Origin: Phoma sp. XZ068
Taxonomy: Eukaryota; Ascomycota; Dothideomycetes; Pleosporales; Didymellaceae
NCBI GenBank assembly: GCA_004835665.1
Contig: RBKR01000004.1
Coordinates: 1,674,001 to 1,738,000, forward strand
Direction of reading: 5' to 3'
DNA length: 64,000 bases
Part shown: piece after piece, positions 46,991 to 58,096 of the stretch
Position numbering within the stretch: position 1 is the stretch's first letter
Layout: every line of letters starts with the position of its first letter
Translations under genes and position numbers: made by a program
Notes under the pieces: generated by a model
Seen by the model: only the letters and a program-made list of their open reading frames with translations
Databases searched by the model: none
What the model was told of the DNA's origin: nothing

Positions 46991-49270
46991 ATGGTGGGTG
47001 ATGATCTGCGTTCCGTCTGGGGTTGCCTGGCCCACCGTGTCCTCTGAATACTGATTGCTATATGTTGTTATTGTAGGCGGACCACGAGGCTTCATTCGAG
47101 GGCGCAGCGCCCCCGACGCGTCGTCGACCTTCACGTGCCAAAAGCGCCGACGATGCTCTACACTCAGCAGCACCGTCTTCGGCTGGCACGGACGACGGTG
47201 GTTCCAAGATATCGAAGACGAGTCGGCGAACCTTGAAGAGGGCACCCAAGAGTCATACGTCCACGGCACCAGCACCGATCTATGAGGAAGATGCACATTG
47301 GGAAGGTGATACCGTAGGGCACATGCCGCAGCTGGGACAGATATCTGAAGGACATGAGAGTACAACTGGCAGGCGGAGAGACTCTGCGGCAAGCTCAACA
47401 GTTGACGTTCAGCGTCGCCGCCCGTCCGACGACGGTACGTCCGGTCGATTACGCGCCCGTCCAAAGCATGCATCTTCGCAGCGACGTGCCGAAAGCCTTG
47501 CCAAACATTCGAATCCTTCTCTAGCCTCAGTGCTTTCTGGCTTGACCCAGCCTAGTACAGCAAGCGAAAGCAACACAACTGTTACCGAGAGATCTCACCG
47601 TGATGAACGGCGTCGTAAAGAGAAGTCAACAAAAGGTACCAAAGTGAAGCGTAGCAAGCGTGCTGAAACCCCATCAGTTGCCGATGCAGAAGGTACACAA
47701 TCGGATGTGTTCCAGTTTCTGAGTGAGGATGCGGGTGCACAAGTCAATGACCAAAACGTGTTGCAAGCATCGTCTCCATCAGTCACATCCTCCGCAGATT
47801 CTCGAGTTGACGACAATAAGTCTTCAGATGCTAGCGAAGGTGCACATGATACCCCTAGGACTTCACCAAACTCGACGAGAAGATCGCATAGCAACGGAGC
47901 CCCCTATTATACCCAATATCAAAATCCGTCAGGAAAGCCATTGTATCAGAGCAGCTTTGTTCATGGGCCTGGAGACGAGGAGGCGGAAGACAGCGAAGCA
48001 TACAGTGATGAGGAGAGTGCATACGATGACGGCCGTACACAATACTCAACCCAATCGGCTCCGCACTGGAACTACCCCCCAGGTGCACACCCACATGCGC
48101 CTTATGGACTGCATCAACAGCATCCCAGTCACGTGCTTCAGAGTCCTCAGCCGCACCACAACATTCCTTATGCCGGTCTCATGTCTCCTCACGCCCAGCC
48201 CGCTGTACCTTTTCACGATCCACGAATGTATTCAGGCGCATCACCGTCAAATTACAGTGTGACAGCAAGCCAGGCTTCAGCTTGGCCTCCAACGGCCTCG
48301 TTCCCACCACCTCTGGCCATAGCCTACTCGCCAGAGTCTACGGCTGCCTATCCACATCACTCGCCTGTAGCAAGCCATTCATTGCCTAATGTTCTGCAGT
48401 CTCCTGTGGCTGCACATGCCGCTACAGCGCATCATTTGGCCATGATACCTCAGCGCCCTCCCCAGCAAAAAGACGCCTCGGCCAACGGCACGATGATCGG
48501 GTACGAGCTTCTGGCTCATAAGCTGAGTGAACTAAAGCAGGAAAGCCATGGTAAAAAGCAGGATAATGTAGTACCTGCGTACCGTAAGTTTGAACAGCTG
48601 AACCACCGGGTCCTACTCCATTTGCAGGACGAGATTTGCGAATTGGAGGAGCAACTTCGGCAGCTCGATCAGGAAATTGCAGAAGCTTCTCCTGGTGCTC
48701 AAACAGGACATCGTCACCCTGCATCCAGACGAGGAGATACTCAGTTTGGAAATGACCTGCACCGCAGAAGACTAGATGTACTGGGTCAAGTGTTCCTGAA
48801 GTTGGAGCAATACAGTAAGTGCTTGACAGCACGCCACGTTGGGTGCAATATGGCAAGCGTCATCATCGACAAGAAACCACTGACCCAAATTAGACAAAGC
48901 ATTGTCAGCCTTCAGCGATGTGAAGCGACTTCCCTCCGCTAGGCCTTCAGACATTGACAAATATCGAGCGTGGATGAAGCAGCGAAACCCTATTCACGAG
49001 GCAGAAAGTCGCTTCCTCGAACGCCAGGCCGATCTAGTGACGTTTTCACCGAGAGGGCACATGAGTACTGACCACAGTGCGGGGAATCAGCACGTCGCCA
49101 TGTGGCTTCCGCTGTTGCCGTTTGTGGCCTTTTCGATCGTCCCCAGCCTGCTTGGACGTATTGTTGTAATCGCGCTTATCAGCGCTGCGGGGCTAAGGAC
49201 GGTTACGTCGACGCCAGAGTATTTGGCTATCATGACCGTCCGGGAATGGATGTACGCGGCTTCTGTGTGA
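46991..49270 (+). CDS. DUF6594 membrane protein with long disordered N-terminus, about 710-720 aa
   Basis: The main exon (47077-48814) and last exon (48894-49270) are well supported and join in phase. The first exon starting at ATG 46991 is uncertain; its donor may be near 47015 or 47039. Residues 1 to about 450 are low-complexity, rich in S/T, R/K, then P/H/Y, and likely disordered. The conserved C-terminal part is F-E-Q-L-N-H-R-V-L-L-H-L-Q-D-E-I-C-E-L-E-E-Q-L, a coiled coil, N-D-L-H-R-R-R-L-D-V-L, then D-K-Y-R-A-W-M-K-Q-R-N-P. It ends with about two hydrophobic helices (L-P-L-L-P-F-V-A-F-S-I-V-P-S and I-V-V-I-A-L-I-S-A-A-G). This is the DUF6594 architecture, a fungal membrane protein family of unknown function. 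Confidence 0.78.
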
Positions 49271-51223
49271 GTGCTTTTCTTTATTGAATCCCCCTGGCGA
49301 GTTGGCAACCGAACGCTCGGCAGTAACCGATGGCTGGATTGAGCTGGAAATTGGCTTATCCTGCTTTTCAATTTGTTTATTGAAGTTTTGCACAAGGAAG
49401 CTAATGCACGCAGCTATTTTGGGTTGATGAGTGTTCTCGCGGTTCTTGTGCGCTGAGCGCACCGGCACGCTCCACAGCACGCATTCCTGGCCAAGTTGGG
49501 GAGCGGGCGCAATGATCGCCATGCACAGACGACGGCGTTAGTGCTCGAGTCAGGAACCACATCCAACTGGAGCATCAGAGATGTGGAGTTCGTGTTTACG
49601 GCCTTTCAAACCTGATACGCTGTGGTCCCAGCATGGTATGGCGTCATGTCTATCGATCTAATAAACAGATCTGCATTGTATCTTAGACATGCTCTCTGCA
49701 CTCGGCGCATTCGGAGGAAGGATTTTCATACGAACGACTCTGCGGCTTGGCGCTCGCTTGGCCATACGGTAGCTCGCAGAGCGTTCAGCGCGGGAGGACG
49801 AGGAATGCATTACCGAATCATGGCTGCATGTCGGCGGCAGAAGGATGGAAGTGGAAGTGGCGTGATGCTTGATTGGGACTGGCAGCAGGCTCGAATACGA
49901 TAGTAGACTTCCCATTGTATAGGCCACTTGGTACTGCAATGTACTTTGGTAGCCGGCAGACGGGTGGCGAGTATTGAGCGTAAATGAAGTGTTATCAGGA
50001 CACATTACGATTTGCGACGTTTGGTCGCGGTCACGGTGCAATAGGGCCGAGCATTGGTTCTAGGAGCTGCAGACAGGCCCAACGCTCCATGGAGACGTTC
50101 GTGCAGTGTGCATTGGGCTGAGGGGCGGCCCGCGAGTGCATTCCATGTTGATGCCATGGCGACAGCGACGGCTCCCAGGCGTTGGTGGAGGCCACAGGCG
50201 ATGCGCATGGACGGTCAGCGCCATGGTTGGCATTCGGCATAGCTTTGATCGTGACGGCTCTAGTCAGGAACCAACGAGTGACAGTGCGCGCCCCCACTAG
50301 TTAGGTTCAAGGGCCCCTGAGCAGCACCTGATCACGGTTTCAGAGCAGCGGCGGCGGGCGCAGCATGCATGCGAACCGTACCCCGGTACCCTGGCCCCTC
50401 TGTGCATCTCCATCTCCATCTCTACGCGCGCAGTTGGCTGCCCTCGAGCAAACGCAGCTGTTCTCGCGGAGTTCGTGCAGTTATTGCGACTTGCCTTCCT
50501 GCCGCCTCGTGCAGCGGACCCGTCCCCACCAGCACGCCGACCCACTCGTGCTAACCGGCCACGCGCCTGAAAGCCTGAAACCGACGCTGCTCCTTTCCGG
50601 CCGCCCATCGCTGGTGGCTACACTCTGCGCTTCACGTCCTGAGGTCCTCCTCTCCTGCCCGCCAATCTGCCCAGAGCCGCGTCGCCCTTTTGGAATGTTG
50701 CACGCCCGCCGTTGAACCTGACTCTCAGTTGATGTTCTCTGCTGTCCCCGCACTGCCCGTCGCAACTTCCTCAGCGCGCTGCTCTCTCTGATACCCTTGC
50801 CCTCCAGCCGCGGGCGCAGACCACCCTGCCCACCGCACTACCACCCACCGCAATACCACCCACCACGCCCGCAGGCCCTCTGCCCACCACGCCCCGAGAC
50901 GCCGACGCCGCCTGCTGTCGCTGACACCTGTCACACACGCACCGCGACAGACGCTCAGCACCGCGCGCCGACAGCCTCGCTGCACGGCCGTCTCCGCTGC
51001 GGCACCCCTCTGCGCGCACAAAGAGGCCCGCGGCATCCTGCCCGCTCGTCCCCCCAAACAAAGCGCCCCGGCGCCGGGTGTCACTGCCACCAGCACACCG
51101 TAGCACACGTACCTGAGTGTCGGCCCTTCGTCGTCCACGCCCCGCGACTCGTGCAACCGCTTACCGCACGCCCTTTCCTCCACCACCGCTGACCGTCGCC
51201 CGCCGTCTCAGCAGTCCCTCGAC
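49271..51223. other. Long intergenic region with C-rich leader of the RasGAP gene
   Basis: About 2 kb with no supported gene. From about 50780 to 51220 the plus strand is markedly C-rich and G-poor, with many CCACC and CCGC runs, and probably forms a long 5' leader of the RasGAP gene. The left part (49600-50300) shows only shadow frames on both strands. Confidence 0.5.
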
Positions 51224-53776
51224 ATGGCCGTCTCCATGCTGCACGCCCCCTCGCGGGCGTCGACCTCGTCCACCACGTCGTCCTTCGTCCCCGTCTCGCG
51301 CCAGAACACAATGTCGTCGCACGACGGCTCGCGGTCGGTGCGCCAGTCGAAGCGCTACTCGGTCACAGCCCTGTACCTGTCCATGTCTGCCAAAGACAAG
51401 GAACTCGAGATTGAAGATGAGCTAGCCAGAGGTACGTCCCTTGAGTATGCACGACCAACCGCAATCTGACCGCTGCCAGCCCAAAAGATATTGCGAGAGC
51501 TAAAGGCCAAGATCTCGTCCCAGTCCAAGAAGAACTTCGTTCTCGAAAAAGATGTCCGCTACCTCGACTCGCGGATAGCGCTGCTTATTCAGAACCGCAT
51601 GGCGCTGGAAGAGGTAAGCACTACCCGGCCATTGGGCATGTATTGCAGTTATTGACTCTGTCCCAGCAAAATGAAGTCGCAAGCCACCTCGAAGATGGCC
51701 TCGAATTGCAAGAAGGCTCATTCCCCAACGACGAGAAAACACAGAGATACGGCAATCTGCTGTTCCTCCTGCAATCTGAACCACGACATATCGCTCACCT
51801 CTGCCGGCTTGTCTCCATGGCAGAGATTGATGCATTGCTCCAGACCGTCATGTTCACAATCTACGGGAACCAGTACGAAAGTCGTGAAGAGCACTTACTT
51901 TTAACCATGTTCCAAGTACGCAGCAGTTCTCGCTCCTAACACACAATTCGCTGACCTCAACCAGTCTGTGCTCACGTACCAATTCGACAACACACCTGAC
52001 TACAGCTCGCTGCTCCGCGCCAACACACCTGTATCTCGAATGATGACTACATACACACGGAGAGGACCTGGTCAGAGCTACCTCAAGGTTGTGCTGCAGG
52101 ACAGCATCAACTCTTTGATTGAGCTGAAGGACCTCGACCTGGAGATCAACCCGCTTAAGGTTTATGAGAAGATGGTCCTCGAACTCGAGGAGCAAGGGCA
52201 ACTACCCCCGCATCTCCCGAAGGGTGTCACAGCGGAGCAAGCTGCAGAAAATGAGAAGGTCCAGCAGATTATTGCGCCACGTCTGAACATGCTCATGGAG
52301 ATTGCCAACAACTTCCTCTCAACTATTATCAAAGGCCTTGAGGAGACACCGTACGGTATTCGCTGGATCTGCAAGCAGATTCGCAGTTTGTCACGACGAA
52401 AGTACCCGGATGCCCAGGACCAGACGATTTGCACACTTATTGGCGGCTTCTTCTTCCTGCGTTTTATCAACCCTGCGATTGTCACGCCAAGATCTTACAT
52501 GCTTATCGACGCAACCCCGGCTGAAAACCCGAAGCGCACGCTCACATACATCGCAAAGATGCTGCAGAACTTGGCGAACAAGCCCTCGTATGCGAAGGAG
52601 CCGTACATGGCTAAGCTCCAGCCTTTCATCCACCAAAACAAAGACCGTATCAACAAATTCCTCCTCGATCTTTGCGAAGTACAGGACTTCTACGAGACCT
52701 TGGAGATGGACAACTATGTGGCGTTGTCGAAGAGAGATCTTGAACTATCCATCACACTCAACGAAGTCTATGCGACGCATCAATTGCTGGAGAGGCATGC
52801 GACGGAGTTGGTAAGCTCAAAGCTTGCGCGAAGGGATGACGCCAAAGACAAAGTTACTGACTTGCTTCAGGCAAGAGATGACAGTTCACATCTGGGTGTG
52901 ATACTACAGGAGCTTGGGCCAGCACCAGCCCAGCTTCCGCGCAAAGAGAACAGGGCTATCAACCTGCCTTTGTTCAGCAAGTGGGAAACCCCGCTTGATG
53001 ATCTTACTGCAGCGCTCGACATCACTCAAGAAGAGATTTACTTCATGGAGGCGAAGGGTACATTTGTAATGATCCTTCGTTCGCTACCTCCCAACACCTC
53101 GGTCACTCGAAGACCGTTGAGGCTTGACAGAATTGCCGAGGCTGCAGCAACGACGAAGAACGACTCAATCATGGTGAAGAAGGGTATTCGCAGTATGGAA
53201 CTGCTAAGCCAACTGCAAGATCTAGGCGTCATTGACAAAGAGGATGGATTTTCGCTGCTCAGAGACGAGGTCGAACAGGAACTCGTGCATCTGGGTTCGA
53301 TGAAAGAGAAGACGATCGAAGAGACCAGAAAGCTTGAGGAAGTCTACCGGACGATACGCGATCATAACAACTACCTTGTCGGACAGCTGGAGACATACAA
53401 ATCCTACCTGCACAATGTTCGAAGCCAGTCTGAAGGAAAGACAAGGAAACAGCAGAAACACCAGGTATTGGGGCCGTACAAGTTCACCCATCAGCAGCTG
53501 GAGAGGGAAGGTGTCATCCAGAAGAGCAACGTTCCGGAGAACAGACGGGCGAACATCTACTTCAACTTCACGAGTCCGCTTCCAGGAACTTTCGTCATCT
53601 CGCTGCATTACAAAGGCCGCAACCGCGGTCTTCTGGAGCTGGATCTGAAATTGGACGATCTCCTTGAGATGCAGAAGGACAATCAAGAAGATCTGGATCT
53701 GGAGTACGTTCAATTCAACGTTTCCAAGGTGCTTGTTCTTCTGAACAGGCGATTCGCGCGAAAGAAGGGATGGTAG
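51224..53776 (+). CDS. gapA: Ras GTPase-activating protein, Gap1/Sar1/GapA type, 800 aa
   Basis: Exons 51224-51431, 51480-51613, 51667-51915 and 51965-53776 join in phase. A serine-rich N-terminus precedes a coiled-coil segment (I-L-R-E-L-K-A-K-I-S-S-Q-S-K-K-N-F). The RasGAP catalytic domain follows: the arginine-finger loop S-L-L-R-A-N-T-P-V-S-R and the F-L-R-F-I-N-P-A-I-V-x-P signature. The RasGAP C-terminal region with helical and F-x-F-T-S-P-L-P-G-T-F segments ends the protein. Size and order match the IQGAP-related fungal RasGAPs (fission yeast Gap1/Sar1, Aspergillus GapA). It should switch off Ras at the plasma membrane and so limit polarity, growth and cAMP signalling. Confidence 0.9.
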
Positions 53777-54760
53777 ACTCGTCTCGTCCCGTCACGCGAG
53801 CTTCCACAAAGAAACCATGATACCCCCGCTTTTTGCTATGTTGTCACCGCCGTTTGACGCCTTCTCCATCGTACGTAATCCTTCTATCTTCACCCACGAC
53901 TATTCCTACGGCGCCGCGGAGTTCTTCAGGTTTTGTGCCGGTCTTGTTGGGATACCCTGAGGTGGTGGCACCGCCAGATGTGTCTTTCAGGACAAATGCT
54001 CGAGTAGATTGCCGAGGCTCGAAAACACTATGTCGGGATGAAGCTGGGATGCTTCGGACAGATAGTGTAGTACTTTTTTATTTCAGCGTTGCTTTTACTT
54101 TGTACCTTTCTGTACGCTCGCTCTGTATGCATGTTACACTTGTTGGGAGATTGCAAGCGGGCCTGGGAGCAAAGGGTTGTCAATGTCGAATTTATGCTTC
54201 GGCAGGACCGATTGTGCTTCTTTTGATTCACGAGCAATATGTACGATATAATGGAATAATTCGAAAGATCTGTGAAATGTACTGAGTTAATGGGAAGATT
54301 TGATCGTATGATGTTACTTCTTTGTCTGTGGTGATCATGAACGTCAGACTCGGTGGGGACGAGGCCCTGCATGGAACAGCACATGCATGCATCAATGGTC
54401 GTTTGTGTGTCGACACCGCCTCAAACAACATGACAGCTGTTTGACAACCAGGATAATAAGATCTTGATTCACGCGGCTCTCATCGGCATCCAGCAGTACC
54501 TATATCGTCCCACGATAAGAGATAACATCATCCAGCATCATCATCCCCCTCCGTACCTGTCACACGCACGTCGACTAGCGCGCCGATCGCCAGGCAGCCA
54601 CGCTCTCCGATTGGCCGACTCCTAGCTGACTCCTCGAGACAGCTGTTTGACTCTCGCCTCCCTCAACTTGCACATCTCCATGATACCCACGCACATATAT
54701 TCTCTTTCAACCTGTCCGGGAGGTTTATTCGGTTTGCTTTTCCATATATAAATTGCAAAC
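53777..54760. other. Intergenic between the RasGAP gene and a small conserved gene
   Basis: About 980 bp holding the RasGAP 3' region and the promoter of the next gene. A TATATAAA-like sequence lies only about 10-17 nt upstream of the ATG at 54761, too close to be a conventional TATA element for that start. No gene is supported. Confidence 0.45.
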
Positions 54761-55377
54761 ATGTCTTCCTCCATTGCTATCCCCAAGCGCAAGAGCAAGC
54801 AGCTTGAGCGCGCGAGCGAGTCGGTTGGAAGCAGCGCCTCGAGCCCGTCGAGTTACCAGCGGTCTGCGTACGGCAGCTTTGAGGCGCGCAGTCCGCAGTC
54901 GAGCAGCAAGGCGAGGAGACCGAGTCTCATGTGTATGTCCTCCTCCCTTGAGTCCAGCAGTTGATGCTCTGGAGTGGAGCTCCGTTCTTATCGTCGTATC
55001 GATAAGGCGATAAGGCAGTGCATGTCTGTCGCATGACGAGTGCTAACGTGTCGCAGCTGCGTCGTTCTCGAAGGCTGAGCATACGGTTGTTAATGTGGGG
55101 GATGCGGAGTTTCCGCGCTTGATTACTTGTGTCAAGGCCAGCCAGGGCTTCGACTGGAATCAGGGTATGTTTCCACATCTCGCTCAATGCGTCACGCCGG
55201 GTTTCGGATGGGTCTGGAGTATAGTGTGTTCTGAGGGACTGCGCTGACCCTGCGGTAGAAATGTTCCTGCCTAGCTACGCCGATTTCCACTTCGATGACC
55301 TCGAGCGCCGTCAGGACCCCGTGGAGGATATCGTTGTTACGGATGAGGAGGTCAAGAATATGTTTCCGTCTTCGTGA
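54761..55377 (+). CDS. Small conserved fungal protein of unknown function, 132 aa
   Basis: Exons 54761-54932, 55057-55164 and 55259-55377 join in phase with good GT-AG signals and a TGCTAAC branch site in the first intron. The first exon is serine-rich and basic (K-R-K-S-K-Q). The second encodes a compact conserved-looking block (H-T-V-V-N-V-G-D-A-E-F-P-R-L-I-T-C-V-K-A-S-Q-G-F-D-W-N). The third is acidic (F-D-D-L-E-R-R-Q-D-P-V-E-D-I-V-V-T-D-E-E). No named domain is recognised. The non-random composition and clean splicing support a real gene. The final residues M-F-P-S-S are short. Confidence 0.75.
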
Positions 55378-55891
55378 CAATGAGAACGATCACGGTCCTG
55401 GGTGCGAGGGGTATATCACGATGGCACATACGGCGTAAATACAATCATTCATGGGACATGGAGTATCTGGGAGTGTCATTTATGGGCTGCAGGCGTTTGG
55501 ATCTAGGCGGTTGGCGATGAGGCGTTTTCGTATTCAGGAGGTTCATGTATTTTGTACTCTCACTATAACATATATCAAATACAGCATCAGAAGCTGAGAA
55601 CGAGTACAAAGGCCGCAAGAACATGCCTCGTTGTGACTGACGGCGGGACACAGTAGCCCCACCTCGGCTTGGATTTAGCGCGACAACCGACAAGCGCGCG
55701 TTGATCTCCCGGCGCAAACAACACCAAAACAAAGATCAAGCCAACACAACACCACACCCACCAGCAATCTCTGCACGCAAACTACACCAAACCCAAGTCA
55801 CAATCTCGACTGAACACATCACACGAAAGGGCCCAGCCACACAAAACCTCACACGCGCACGACGCGCCCCAATTCCCACAAAACACACACC
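55378..55891. other. Intergenic with A/C-rich leader of the Mis14 gene
   Basis: The last 190 bp before the Mis14 ATG is almost free of G and T on the plus strand (many CACAC and ACC runs), a common fungal leader style. No separate element is recognised. Confidence 0.5.
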
Positions 55892-56590
55892 ATGCAATCC
55901 GAGCACCGCAAGATCGAGCTGCAATCCCCAGGCGACCTAACCTACCTAACATCCCAAATCCGCGCCGCCGCCCTCCAAAAACTAGACCTCCACCTCCCCC
56001 CTCAACCCTCAGACACCCACGCCTTACCCTCCGACAACCTGCGCGCGCAGACCGAACTCCTCATCGACGACTTCGTGTCGAACGTCCTCGCCGGCCTGAA
56101 GCAAAACATTACCATCAACGGGCTCGACGTCGTCACGCAAGCCCGCGGCGGGGGATTCGACGGCGGCGAGGCCATGGATGGCATTGAGGCGGGCGGAGTG
56201 GAAGGCGTGGAAAAAGAAGAGTTTGAGGCTTTTGATGAGAAGTTGAGGGCTAGGTTGGCGGAGCAGGTTGCGAAGAGGGATACGCTTGTGGCCTCGATTT
56301 CTAAACATAGGCGCGAGACGCCGGCGGCGAGTGCGAGGCGGTTTGAGGAGAGGTTTGAGAGGGAGATGGGGGAGGTGGAGGCAAGGAGAGGGGAGGCGTT
56401 GGGGAGGGCTAGCGCTGGTGGGGAGGGTGAGGGGCTTGTTGTGGGGATGCAGAGGGAGGATGAGGTTAGGAGGAATTGGGAGAGGGCGGTTGAGGGGCTG
56501 GGGAGGTTGAATAAGGGACTGCCTGAGACGAGGGCGAGGCTGGAGCGGTGTGGGGATGTTGTTGGGTATCTGGGTGCAGAGAAGAAGTAA
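55892..56590 (+). CDS. mis14: Kinetochore protein Mis14/Nsl1 (Mis12 complex), 232 aa
   Basis: A single exon starts at ATG 55892 in good context. The N-terminus has H-R-K-I-E-L-Q-S-P-x-D-L-x-Y-L and the family core I-D-D-F-V-S-N-V-L-A-G-L-K-Q-N-I-T-I-N-G-L-D-V-V, diagnostic for Mis14. The C-terminal half is coiled coil (E-E-F-E-A-F-D-E-K-L-R-A-R-L-A-E-Q-V-A-K-R). Mis14 is part of the Mis12/MIND complex that links inner centromere chromatin to the Ndc80 complex at the kinetochore. The base composition of the coding strand switches from C-rich to strongly G-rich near 56200. Confidence 0.88.
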   Translation: MQSEHRKIELQSPGDLTYLTSQIRAAALQKLDLHLPPQPSDTHALPSDNLRAQTELLIDDFVSNVLAGLKQNITINGLDVVTQARGGGFDGGEAMDGIEAGGVEGVEKEEFEAFDEKLRARLAEQVAKRDTLVASISKHRRETPAASARRFEERFEREMGEVEARRGEALGRASAGGEGEGLVVGMQREDEVRRNWERAVEGLGRLNKGLPETRARLERCGDVVGYLGAEKK

Positions 56591-56833
56591 GCGCGTGGAA
56601 TGGGTAGAGGTTTTGTGGTGTTTGGCGTTTTGAGGTTTCGCTTGTGCTGGAACGGATACCCGTGTGTTTTGATCTTGAAGGGCTGGGTTGCTTGCACATA
56701 TGGACGCAGTGATGCAACGAATACCGAACCAATAAGTCCAGAATTGGAAGTCCATTGCTCTACTAGTGCTACCTCGTCGTTCTGCTAGTCTGATCAAAGC
56801 TTATCTGGCACCCTCGTGCTGGTCCTCTGAAGC
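56591..56833. other. Short gap between convergent genes
   Basis: Holds 3' ends of the Mis14 gene (+) and the MYND gene (-). Nothing else seen. Confidence 0.5.
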
Positions 56834-57544
56834 CTACAACGGGTCATAGCCATCTCCAACACCCTCAGATTCAACGCTGTATGGGAGACCCGTGTATTCG
56901 TACTTTGCCACGAAACGAAGGAAGCCTACGTGTATAGCGAGAGAAGTGGTGTCCAGGTCGTAAGGAATGAGAACATCACAGTCAACCTGATCTTCCTCAT
57001 CGTATTCATGATCCATCGTCATCGGCCGATACTTGGTAGGCGCCATGCAAATGACGGGGCCCCTCCAACGTGCTGCATACGAACCTAGCAGCCTTATTAG
57101 ACTCCGGTTAGTTGGCAGGGTGGCATCCATGCTAGGACAGCCAATCTTCTGCATCCAAAAGGTGTTGTTGTACTGCCGCCTAAGTTCGCGGTGGCTGTCA
57201 AAGAACATGCCACTGGCCGTAGGCTCGTACGGAATGAACCTCTTAAGCTCCTCTAAATCGTGGTACATACACTTCGGGTCACCGTAGTATTGGAACCATA
57301 CAAAGCGTGGGTGATCTTCGTCATGCGGGAAGAAGATAACCCGACGATGGTTAGGACTAGGCCGGTGTTCGTCCTGGAAGTCCTTGAACATCTCGCAGAG
57401 CGTTTTGTGTTGAGTTTCGTCGGCAGTCTGGCAAGCTTGTGAGCAGTATTGCATGTTGTCGCAGCCCGAGCAGGTGAAAGTCGCAGGGTTGGGACATGCG
57501 CCGCAGAGAGGCGGGTTGGTCGCTGTACCACAAGGGATAGACAT
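56834..57544 (-). CDS. MYND zinc-finger protein, 236 aa
   Basis: A single exon starts at ATG 57544; the frame extends three codons upstream only from a TTG. An N-terminal MYND finger is complete: C14-x2-C17-x7-C25-x2-C28-x5-C34-x3-C38-x7-H46-x3-C50. The remaining 180 residues include F-F-P-H-D-E-D-H-P-R-F-V-W-F and a mixed fold without catalytic SET motifs, so this is not a SMYD methyltransferase. Fungal proteins with a lone MYND finger and this kind of C-terminus are common, and their partners are unknown. A role in protein-protein interaction is likely. Confidence 0.85.
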   Translation of the reverse strand: MSIPCGTATNPPLCGACPNPATFTCSGCDNMQYCSQACQTADETQHKTLCEMFKDFQDEHRPSPNHRRVIFFPHDEDHPRFVWFQYYGDPKCMYHDLEELKRFIPYEPTASGMFFDSHRELRRQYNNTFWMQKIGCPSMDATLPTNRSLIRLLGSYAARWRGPVICMAPTKYRPMTMDHEYDEEDQVDCDVLIPYDLDTTSLAIHVGFLRFVAKYEYTGLPYSVESEGVGDGYDPL

Positions 57545-58096
57545 TTTGTCCAAGCCAGTCTAGAGCTGTGATGTAAGTCGGAATGGAATAGGCATGGTCT
57601 GTGATATAGAGTGACAAGTTTGCTGCGACCAGCTCGTGCCTCTGTCACAATGTGTGTCCCTTCGTCAGGCAATGCAGTCATAAGGCCAGCGTTGCGTCAT
57701 GAGCTGGTCTCAAACGATTGTACGGCACCGTTGTCGATATGCATTGTAACGTGCTCCGGACGGCGAGTGTCCGATTGAAGTGAAGCAGTGGGGAGTAAAA
57801 TGATGGACGAGAGCTGCAAAAGAGAGCTGTTTAGTAGGTTCGTCCTAGTTTCACGTTGGGCAACCACTACCCAACCCCTACGCCCATCAGGCAGGACTTG
57901 TGACGCGTTCAGAAAGTGCTAACGGTGACCGAACGACTGGTCTAACCACACAGCAGAGAGGAGGGTGCATTCTATTGTGCGTGGTTTAGATAGCCTCCAT
58001 GGAATGCACACAGAAATGTGTCTTGTATCGTCGTTGTAATAAGAACTGGGGTATCTCGAGAAAACGCCTGACCTGCTCCATCAGTACCAGCTCCTT
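57545..58096. other. Intergenic between two minus-strand genes
   Basis: About 550 bp, containing the promoter of the MYND gene. No additional structure seen. Confidence 0.5.

Noticed and set aside
46719..47054. 111-codon plus-strand frame before the DUF6594 gene
   Set aside because: It cannot be joined in phase to the DUF6594 exon and resembles translated leader sequence.
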